The notes under the pieces are model-generated. The model was not told where the DNA came from and did not search any database. It saw nothing but the letters and a program-made list of their open reading frames with translations. Below, piece after piece: positions 1 through 4,682 of a DNA stretch of 7,036 nucleotides (positions within the stretch are counted from its first letter, which is position 1; each line of letters begins with the position of its first letter). The stretch is from an uncultured Faecalibacterium sp. (GTDB taxonomy: Bacteria > Bacillota > Clostridia > Oscillospirales > Ruminococcaceae). Where the stretch lies: the NCBI GenBank assembly GCA_937915335.1, contig CALDLZ010000385.1:1-7036 (forward strand), written 5' to 3'. A program made the translations under genes and the position numbers.

Positions 1-1166
1 AGCTGGGGCGTGGTCGCTTTTTCAAAGAAGCCCTGCTGTCTGCCATTGCCCTGATTGGCGGCCAGAAAGTTCGACGTACTCTGCATAAAACCCACTGCAG
101 GCACTTCATCAATGACAAGGAAGCCCTCCTCGTCGGCCATCTGGTAGAGCTCCTCGGCATAGGGATAGTGGCTGGTGCGGAAGCAGTTCGCACCGATCCA
201 CTTCATCAGCTCACAGTCCCGCTTGACGGTGGGCAGGTCGAGCCCTCGGCCCCGGATATCGGCATCCTCATGCCGTCCGAAGCCCCGCAGATAGACCGGG
301 CTGCCGTTGAGCAGGAACCGCCCGTGCTTGATCTCAAAGGTCCGGATCCCGATCTTATCCCAGTATTCATCCACAATGGCGTTGCTCTCGTGGATGCGGA
401 TGACAATACTATAAAGATAAGCGGCCCGGACATTCCAGAGCTTGGCATCCGGCACGGTCAGCGTGCCGGTGGTGCCGGAGCTCTCGGCCACCTTGACGGT
501 GCCATCGTAGAGTTCCACAGTGACAGGATGGGTTCCATTTGTCAAAACGGTATAGTCGATCTCGGCCCCGGCATCGGTCAGGCGGTACTTTGTGGTATAA
601 TCCAGCACCCGTTCCTTGGGCAGTGCCAGCAGCCTGACCGGCCGGTGGATCCCGGCATAGTTGAAAAAGTCAAAGTAGGGGGCTGCAATTTTTCTGCCAT
701 CGGCGAGAGTACGGGTGGTGCCGGCGGGCAGCATAGTCTCACTGAGCTCGTTGTTTGCCAGAACACTGAGTTTGTTATACTGATTATAACGCACGATGTC
801 CGTCACAGTGGCATCAAAGGGAAGGAACCCGCCCTCGTGCCGGGCCACCTCTACACCGTTGACGAACACCCGGGCCCGGTGGGTGACAGAGCCAAACCGG
901 ATGACGATGTCCCGGCCGCTCCACTCCGCCGGGACAAAGAAGCTGGTCTCGTACCAGAAATCACCGCAGTAATCCCGGGAAGCCTTATCGGTGAAGAGGT
1001 CGCAGAAGGAGGACGGCACCGGCATGGAGATGGGGTCCGGCAGATCCAGTGCCCAGCCTGCACTCTCCCCCTTGCTCTCAGGGTCAAAGCGGAAGCGCCA
1101 CATTCCATCCAGGCCGACGACACGGCGGGTGGTCGTCACACGGGGGTACAGCAGGGAGCGGTTCAT
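1..1166 (-). CDS. uidA: Beta-glucuronidase, GH2 family (N-terminal 388 residues, cut by window edge)
   Basis: Hydrolyses beta-D-glucuronides to glucuronate and an aglycone, probably in the cytoplasm, as I see no signal peptide. The reading frame is open from the window edge. The protein aligns along its length with E. coli UidA: LDGMW near residue 19, the sugar-binding domain to about 180, FNYAGIHR at 168-175, an Ig-like domain, then the start of the TIM barrel with GRHEDAD (297-303), RTSHYPY (330-336) and DEVPAVG (353-359). The catalytic acid/base (NEP motif) and nucleophile lie beyond the window; about 215 residues are missing by comparison with E. coli (603 residues). The ATG at 1166 is chosen because GAGG lies 8 bases upstream and the N-terminus then matches the family. 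An in-frame ATG at 1202 would add 12 unrelated residues. It is divergent from a UidB-like symporter, which supports glucuronide use. Family assignment is very secure; exact substrates are unknown. Confidence 0.95.
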   Translation of the reverse strand, partial: MNRSLLYPRVTTTRRVVGLDGMWRFRFDPESKGESAGWALDLPDPISMPVPSSFCDLFTDKASRDYCGDFWYETSFFVPAEWSGRDIVIRFGSVTHRARVFVNGVEVARHEGGFLPFDATVTDIVRYNQYNKLSVLANNELSETMLPAGTTRTLADGRKIAAPYFDFFNYAGIHRPVRLLALPKERVLDYTTKYRLTDAGAEIDYTVLTNGTHPVTVELYDGTVKVAESSGTTGTLTVPDAKLWNVRAAYLYSIVIRIHESNAIVDEYWDKIGIRTFEIKHGRFLLNGSPVYLRGFGRHEDADIRGRGLDLPTVKRDCELMKWIGANCFRTSHYPYAEELYQMADEEGFLVIDEVPAVGFMQSTSNFLAANQGNGRQQGFFEKATTPQ

Positions 1167-1227
1167 CAGGAGGACCTCACATTCATCGGGCCCCGGCGGC
1201 ATTCCCGTGCGGCAGGGCGTTTTTATC

Positions 1228-1256
1228 GTTATATTCAGTATGACAGAAATTCTGAA
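1228..1256 (-). promoter_or_regulatory. Candidate sigma-70 type promoter of the beta-glucuronidase gene
   Basis: Read on the minus strand, TTCAGA (1256-1251; 4 of 6 to TTGACA) and TATAAC (1233-1228; 5 of 6 to TATAAT) are 17 bases apart. Transcription would start near 1221 and give a leader of about 55 bases. A perfect 11-base palindrome, CAGAAATTCTG (1244-1254), lies across the -35 edge and the spacer, where a repressor could act. A second minus-strand TATAAT (1336-1331) has no acceptable -35 box. Assigned by inspection only. Confidence 0.4.
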
Positions 1257-1419
1257 AAAGGAATAGAACGATTTTTGAATAAATCCAGACTTTTTTCAGG
1301 AAAACGGGCGCTGTTCCGGGCAGAATACCTATTATATTTGTTCAAACTCAAAAAGTTCCGTAAAAGATGCCACAAAAAGTGTGTGCTGCCAGAAAGAGGG
1401 AAATGTGGAATGTGAAGGA

Positions 1420-1437
1420 TTTGTGAACGTGCACAAA
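1420..1437. promoter_or_regulatory. 18-bp dyad with central CG, candidate operator (LacI/CcpA-like)
   Basis: The sequence TTTGTGAACGTGCACAAA is an inverted repeat in which 8 of 9 base pairs around the centre (1428/1429) are complementary. A central CpG in a dyad of this size is typical of LacI-family and CcpA (cre) operators. Against the cre consensus TGNAANCGNTNNCA it matches 7 of 9 fixed positions. It lies about 145 bases upstream of the symporter start and about 180 bases beyond the glucuronidase -35 box. Outer arms TTTGT...ACAAA with an 8-base gap recur at 4504-4521. The operator role is inferred. Confidence 0.35.
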
Positions 1438-1541
1438 AGTAATACCTTAAAATTATACGATTTCACCTAAAAATTGTTCTAACATTTCTTGATAAAACTT
1501 TGTCATAATATTGGTGTACAATCTTGGATACAGCAGAAAGC

Positions 1542-1555
1542 ACGCTGTACAGTGT
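1542..1555. promoter_or_regulatory. TGTACA-centred dyad in the symporter leader
   Basis: ACGCTGTACAGTGT is symmetric about 1548/1549 with one mismatched pair; the inner CTGTACAG is a perfect palindrome. A second TGTACA lies 31 bases upstream (1515-1520), about three helical turns, inside TTGGTGTACA, which matches 9 of 10 bases of TTGTTGTACA in the dyad upstream of mglB. Such spacing fits two binding sites on one DNA face. Function inferred, no direct evidence. Confidence 0.25.
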
Positions 1556-1568
1556 AAATGACCAAAGC

Positions 1569-1574
1569 AAGGAG
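1569..1574 (+). promoter_or_regulatory. Ribosome binding site deciding the symporter start
   Basis: AAGGAG with a 6-base spacer to the ATG at 1581. It rules out a longer in-frame start at a TTG (1524), which has no such site and would add 19 polar residues that the family lacks. Confidence 0.85.
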
Positions 1575-1580
1575 AACCAA

Positions 1581-2969
1581 ATGGCAAACGAAACACAAAA
1601 GACCGCTCCCTTCGGCATGAAGGACAAGGTCGGCTACATGTTTGGCGACTTCGCCAACGATTTTACCTTTATTCTGTCGTCCAGCTTCCTGATGAAGTTC
1701 TACACGGATGTCATGGGCGTGAGCGCGGGTGTTGTGGGTATGATTATGATGATCGCCCGCTTCGTGGACGCTTTCACCGATGTGACCATGGGTCAGATCG
1801 TGGACCGCTCCAAGCCCACCAAGGACGGCAAGTTCCGCCCCTGGCTCAAGCGGATGTGCGGCCCTGTGGCCATCGCATCCTTCCTGATCTTCCAGTCCGG
1901 TCTGGCAAACATGCCCTACGGCTTCAAGGTCGGCTGGCTGTTCGTGACCTACATCCTGTGGGGTTCCATCTTCTACACCTCCGTCAACATCCCCTACGGC
2001 TCCATGGCTTCCGCCATCTCCGCCGACCCCAAGGATCGCTCTGAGCTGTCTACCTGGCGCACCATCGGCTCCACCTTGGCCAGCCTGGTCATCGGTGTCG
2101 GCACCCCCATGGTGGCCTACGTCACCGTTGATGGTCAGACTGTCCTGTCCGGCAGCCGTATGACCATCATTGCAGGCGTTTTCTCCGTCTGCGCCATCAT
2201 CTGCTACCTGCTCTGCTTCAACCTGGTGCGTGAGCGCGTGGACGTGCCCGCCAACAACACCAAGCTGGACATCGGCAAGATGCTGAAGAGCGTGTTCACC
2301 AACCGTGCCCTGCTGGGCATCATCGCTGCCGCCATCTTCCTGCTGCTGGCCATGCTGACCATGCAGGGCATGGCAGGCTATGTCTTCCCCAACTTCTACG
2401 GCAGCGCCGCCGCACAGTCCACCTCTTCCCTGCTGAGCAGCGTCCTGATCCTGCTGGTCTGCGCACCCTTCGCTTCCAAGCTGGCCAACAAGTTCGGCAA
2501 GAAGGAGCTGGCCACCGCTTCCTGTGCTCTGGCTGCTGTGCTGGAGATCGTCTGCTTCGTCCTGAAGCCCACCAATGTCTGGGTCTACGTCGGCTTCTAC
2601 TGCGCCGCCTTCATCTGCCTGGGCTTCTTCAACACCATCATCTGGGCAATGATCACCGATGTCATCGATGATTCCGAGCTCCGCAACGGCATCCGCGAGG
2701 ACGGCACCATCTACGCTGTCTATTCCTTTGCCCGCAAGCTGGGCCAGGCCTTCTCTTCCGGTCTGACCGGCGGCCTGCTGACCATGATCGGTTACAGCGC
2801 TGCCACCGCCTTTGACCCCGAGGTCACCATGGGCATCTTCAACATCTCCTGCATCGCTCCGGCCATCGGCTTTGTCGCCGTCGCCCTGAGCCTGTTCATC
2901 ATCTATCCTCTGAGCAAGAAGAAGGTTGAGGAGAACGTCGCCGCCCTGGCACAGCGTCACTCTAAGTAA
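1581..2969 (+). CDS. GPH-family sugar:cation symporter, probable glucuronide carrier (UidB-like)
   Basis: A 462-residue polytopic membrane protein of the MelB/UidB/XylP family (MFS fold, 12 expected helices), which imports glycosides with Na+ or H+. Visible marks are NDF with Asp27 (aligns with MelB Asp19), RFVDAFTD with Asp63 and Asp67 (aligning with the MelB cation-site pair Asp55/Asp59), the GKFRPW loop (83-88), VNIPYGS (135-141) and FARKLGQ (383-389), whose Lys386 appears to match MelB Lys377. Asn136 replaces MelB Asp124, as in E. coli UidB, which also has VNIPYGS; the C-terminal YSFARKLGQA and YPLSKKK segments also follow UidB. Length is like UidB (457). Divergent from beta-glucuronidase, so glucuronides are the likely cargo, but xylosides, galactosides or other sugars cannot be excluded. 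The gene ends with its own terminator and appears monocistronic. Confidence 0.9.
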   Translation: MANETQKTAPFGMKDKVGYMFGDFANDFTFILSSSFLMKFYTDVMGVSAGVVGMIMMIARFVDAFTDVTMGQIVDRSKPTKDGKFRPWLKRMCGPVAIASFLIFQSGLANMPYGFKVGWLFVTYILWGSIFYTSVNIPYGSMASAISADPKDRSELSTWRTIGSTLASLVIGVGTPMVAYVTVDGQTVLSGSRMTIIAGVFSVCAIICYLLCFNLVRERVDVPANNTKLDIGKMLKSVFTNRALLGIIAAAIFLLLAMLTMQGMAGYVFPNFYGSAAAQSTSSLLSSVLILLVCAPFASKLANKFGKKELATASCALAAVLEIVCFVLKPTNVWVYVGFYCAAFICLGFFNTIIWAMITDVIDDSELRNGIREDGTIYAVYSFARKLGQAFSSGLTGGLLTMIGYSAATAFDPEVTMGIFNISCIAPAIGFVAVALSLFIIYPLSKKKVEENVAALAQRHSK

Positions 2970-2980
2970 ATAGCTTCAAA

Positions 2981-3020
2981 ACAGGCCGCCCGCAGATTTT
3001 CTGTCGGGCGGCTTGTTTCT
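2981..3020 (+). terminator. Rho-independent terminator after the symporter gene
   Basis: GCCGCCCG (2985-2992) pairs perfectly with CGGGCGGC (3005-3012). A further CAG/CTG step closes an ATTTT loop, and A/U pairs with a G-U pair extend the base to about 2979-3018. The 3' side runs into TTGTTTCT. The A-rich left flank (AAAA before 2981) could give weak function on the other strand. The right part overlaps the candidate -35 box of the next gene. Confidence 0.85.
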
Positions 3021-3041
3021 GCGCAAAAATTGATGTATACT
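3013..3041 (+). promoter_or_regulatory. Candidate promoter of the AraC-family regulator gene
   Basis: TTGTTT (3013-3018; 3 of 6 to TTGACA) and TATACT (3036-3041; 5 of 6 to TATAAT) are 17 bases apart. Transcription would start near 3048, with a leader of about 55 bases. The -35 box is the T-tract of the preceding terminator. An alternative, TTGATG (3030-3035) with GATACA (3056-3061), has a 20-base spacer and is less likely. Confidence 0.45.
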
Positions 3042-3046
3042 GGTAT

Positions 3047-3066
3047 CTCAGAAATGATACAACATC
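3047..3066 (-). promoter_or_regulatory. Element shared with the mglB upstream region, candidate autoregulatory site
   Basis: On the minus strand this reads GATGTTGTATCATTTCTGAG. Upstream of mglB, positions 4408-4427 on the plus strand read GATGTTGTAACCATTTTGAG: 16 of 20 positions identical without a gap, including the first nine. Here it covers the predicted transcription start of the AraC-family gene, where a bound protein would repress. Binding by the encoded regulator is inferred. Confidence 0.35.
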
Positions 3067-3102
3067 ATGGTGCAGAGTGGCAGGGAAAAGGAGTGGTGAG
3101 GA

Positions 3103-4305
3103 ATGCAGGTAGACCCTTTGCAGATCTTAAGCAAGCTGGCAGCCATGCAGAACATCCCCACCCGGCGGGTCAGCCCGCCTTTTGAGGGGCTGGAGGAGTT
3201 TGATTACGGCCTGCGGCGCTCGCTGGACCCCCAGTTTGACTGGCAGGAGTTCGGCCAGCTGCTGCTGGACAACACCCCCGAAAAGACCCTGCTGCTGGTA
3301 GAGGGCACCTTTGAGCTGCACTACGCCCTGTTCCGCATCCCTGATGAAAAGAACACAGTCTTTCTCATCGGCCCCTGGACGATCGGCCCCCGCACCCCGA
3401 CGGCCCGCAAGTGGGCCCGGCGGCATCTGGGCGAAGCCGCCGAGGTCGCCATTCAGGAGTTCTACAACGGCGTGAAAATTCTGGAAAAAAGTGATTTTTA
3501 CGAAGCCATCCGGGCCGTCGTGAATACCATGTTCGGCTGCGCTGTTCCCATGCAGGAGATCAAGGAGTTCCTGCCCTTCCGCTTTCACCCGGATGTCCGC
3601 TACTTTCACGAACCAGCGTTCCAGAAGGAGATCCCTGTCTCGATGCTGGAGCAGCGGTACGAATCCGAGAACCGCATTCTGGATGCCGTGGCCCGGGGCG
3701 ACGAGGAAGCCGCCATCGAGGCCATGCACCAGCATTCCCGCTTCACCTACGGCGGGCGGTTCGAGGGCACGCTCTACCAACAGAAGAACAAGATGATCGT
3801 GTTCAACACCCTGCTGCGCAAGGCCATTGAGCCCAGCAAGGTGCATCCTTATTATATTGATGCCATTTCCGGCAAGTACAGCCGCCTCATTGAGGAAGCC
3901 GGCGAGGTTCCCAACGAGCTGATGTGGCAGATGGTGCGGGATTACTGTGCATACGTTCGCCGCTACTCGCTGAAGGAGTATTCCCCCGCCGTGCAGAAGG
4001 TGATGAACTACGTCAACCTGAACGTGGCCGAGCCGCTGACGCTGAAAAATCTGGCCGCCATGTGCTTTATCAGCCCGTCGTACCTGTCGGCGCTGTTCAA
4101 GCAGGAGACCGGCAGCACCCTGATCGACTATATCAACACCCAGCGGGTCAACCGCGCGGCCCAGCTGCTGGTGCAAAACAACCACACCATCGCCGCCGTG
4201 GCCGAGGAAGTAGGCATCCTGGATGTGAATTACTTCACCAAGATTTTCAAAAAGACGCTGGGCGTCACCCCCACCCGTTACCGCCGCGAACACAAGGAAA
4301 AGTAA
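3103..4305 (+). CDS. AraC-family transcriptional regulator with a large N-terminal sensor region
   Basis: A 400-residue DNA-binding regulator, presumably of the neighbouring sugar genes. The C-terminal AraC/XylS domain spans about 297-395, with a first helix-turn-helix at 312-335 (LTLKNLAAMCFISPSYLSAL) and a second at 362-383 that runs into the typical FKKTLGVTPTRYR end (382-394). The first 290 residues show no cupin motif or membrane segment. From memory they resemble the N-terminal half of a group of Clostridia AraC proteins with motifs like RYESENRILDAV and HPYYIDAIS, whose ligand I do not know. Start: ATG with AAGGAG (3088-3093) 9 bases upstream. It stands alone between two terminators and is followed, on the same strand, by mglB. 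It may control mgl, the glucuronide genes and itself; shared upstream elements support this but do not prove it. Confidence 0.92.
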   Translation: MQVDPLQILSKLAAMQNIPTRRVSPPFEGLEEFDYGLRRSLDPQFDWQEFGQLLLDNTPEKTLLLVEGTFELHYALFRIPDEKNTVFLIGPWTIGPRTPTARKWARRHLGEAAEVAIQEFYNGVKILEKSDFYEAIRAVVNTMFGCAVPMQEIKEFLPFRFHPDVRYFHEPAFQKEIPVSMLEQRYESENRILDAVARGDEEAAIEAMHQHSRFTYGGRFEGTLYQQKNKMIVFNTLLRKAIEPSKVHPYYIDAISGKYSRLIEEAGEVPNELMWQMVRDYCAYVRRYSLKEYSPAVQKVMNYVNLNVAEPLTLKNLAAMCFISPSYLSALFKQETGSTLIDYINTQRVNRAAQLLVQNNHTIAAVAEEVGILDVNYFTKIFKKTLGVTPTRYRREHKEK

Positions 4306-4319
4306 AAAGGAACCACTGG

Positions 4320-4376
4320 CCCGCTTTCCGGGAGCTTTGCACAAAACGTGCATTCCCGGGAACGCGGGTCTTTTTT
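4320..4376 (+). terminator. Strong Rho-independent terminator after the AraC-family gene
   Basis: A nested hairpin: CCCGC (4320-4324) pairs with GCGGG (4364-4368), GGGA with TCCC, and TGCAC with GTGCA around an AAAAC loop, with small bulges between. It is followed at once by TCTTTTTT (4369-4376). It begins 15 bases after the stop codon and separates the regulator from the mgl transcript. Confidence 0.9.
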
Positions 4377-4394
4377 CATGCCCGGAAATTTGTT

Positions 4395-4480
4395 GCATGG
4401 CTGGAACGATGTTGTAACCATTTTGAGACGAAATATGGATTTTTGGCATGGAATTTGGACGCATGTTGCATTTTCGACAG
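4395..4480 (+). repeat. Degenerate direct repeat about 50 bases apart, candidate activator sites
   Basis: Copy 1 runs GCATGG (4395), TGGAACGATGTTG (4402-4414), CATTTT (4419-4424). Copy 2 runs GCATGG (4446), TGGACGCATGTTG (4456-4468), CATTTT (4469-4474). The copies keep word order but differ by short gaps. A third, looser copy, TGGAACGTGCATGTATG, lies at 4619-4635, just downstream of the transcription start. AraC-family proteins commonly bind direct repeats, and an AraC-family gene ends just upstream. Copy 1 also contains the 20-base element shared with 3047-3066. Role inferred. Confidence 0.35.
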
Positions 4481-4503
4481 ATTTTGTGCTTGATGGTAAA
4501 AAG

Positions 4504-4521
4504 TTTGTTGTACACAACAAA
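4504..4521. promoter_or_regulatory. 18-bp dyad with perfect 8-base arms, candidate operator upstream of mglB
   Basis: TTTGTTGT and ACAACAAA are exact reverse complements around a 2-base centre (AC). A 2-base loop is too small for a useful RNA hairpin, and the site is upstream of the promoter, so a protein-binding dyad is the better reading. It is centred about 98 bases before the predicted start, more like an activator or looping site than a simple blocking operator. The outer TTTGT-N8-ACAAA is shared with 1420-1437, but that site has a central CG and this one does not. Confidence 0.45.
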
Positions 4522-4575
4522 AGTTACTGTTAAACCTGCACAAAGATTTCCACAGATTCTTGTGAACTTGTCCCA

Positions 4576-4604
4576 TTGCGAATGATTTTCCAGATGGTTA
4601 TAAT
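4576..4604 (+). promoter_or_regulatory. Promoter of the mgl genes
   Basis: TTGCGA (4576-4581; 4 of 6 to TTGACA) and a perfect TATAAT (4599-4604) are 17 bases apart. Transcription would start near 4611, giving a leader of about 72 bases. The weak -35 box with a perfect -10 box would suit activation by a regulator bound upstream. Confidence 0.75.
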
Positions 4605-4667
4605 ACAAACAGAAATCATGGAACGTGCATGTATGTATATTCCATGGAATGCTGTGATATGCGAATG

Positions 4668-4673
4668 AAGGAG
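4668..4673 (+). promoter_or_regulatory. Ribosome binding site deciding the mglB start
   Basis: AAGGAG with a 9-base spacer to the ATG at 4683. An in-frame ATG at 4629 would put 18 extra residues before a complete lipoprotein signal peptide and has no comparable site, so it is rejected. Confidence 0.85.
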
Positions 4674-4682
4674 AACAAAATT

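Larger units (their letters stand above)
1167..1580. other. Divergent intergenic control region between glucuronidase and symporter genes
   Basis: About 410 bases without a credible gene, clearly more AT-rich than both flanks. It holds the minus-strand glucuronidase promoter (1228-1256), a palindrome CAGAAATTCTG (1244-1254), a near-perfect 18-base dyad with a central CG (1420-1437), and two TGTACA-centred elements upstream of the symporter (1515-1520 and 1546-1551). I could not find a plus-strand -35/-10 pair with good spacing for the symporter. The best single boxes are CATAAT (1504-1509) and TACAAT (1517-1522), both with poor -35 partners, so that promoter may depend on an activator. A long plus-strand frame that enters from the left ends at 1415 and is only the complement of the glucuronidase gene. 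Confidence 0.6.
4306..4682. other. Intergenic control region upstream of mglB
   Basis: About 375 AT-rich bases with no credible gene. In order it holds the terminator of the AraC-family gene (4320-4376), a degenerate direct repeat (4395-4480), a perfect-arm dyad (4504-4521), recurring half-site words TGCACAAA (4537-4544) and TTGTGAAC (4560-4567), a good promoter (4576-4604), a 12-base palindrome in the leader (4639-4650), and the mglB ribosome site. Short frames on both strands here have no ribosome site or recognisable product. Confidence 0.65.

Noticed and set aside
1331..1336. Perfect TATAAT on the minus strand as an alternative glucuronidase promoter
   Set aside because: No acceptable -35 box at 16-18 bases and no extended -10 motif. 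Kept only as a note.
168..1415. A 415-codon plus-strand open frame opposite the glucuronidase gene
   Set aside because: It is the complement of a gene whose protein aligns throughout with UidA. Its product resembles nothing I know and its end is low-quality AT-rich intergenic sequence.
1503..2960. A 485-codon minus-strand open frame opposite the symporter gene
   Set aside because: Product rich in Gly, Asp, Gln and His, a typical mirror of a GC-rich gene with strong codon bias. The plus strand encodes a clear GPH transporter.
3924..4493. A 189-codon plus-strand frame overlapping the end of the AraC-family gene
   Set aside because: Shifted frame of the helix-turn-helix domain, no family match, and it runs on through the terminator.
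4547..4554. TTTCCACA, reminiscent of a DnaA box
   Set aside because: Only 7 of 9 positions match when extended to the 9-base consensus, it is a single copy, and no replication genes are near. Not an origin.
3127..4608. A 493-codon minus-strand open frame opposite the AraC-family gene
   Set aside because: Mirror of a well-supported gene. It would also have to read through the terminator hairpin and the mglB control region.
4378..4682. A riboswitch or small RNA gene upstream of mglB
   Set aside because: The leader from about 4611 is only some 70 bases, shows no known aptamer core or terminator, and the repeats lie mostly upstream of the promoter.
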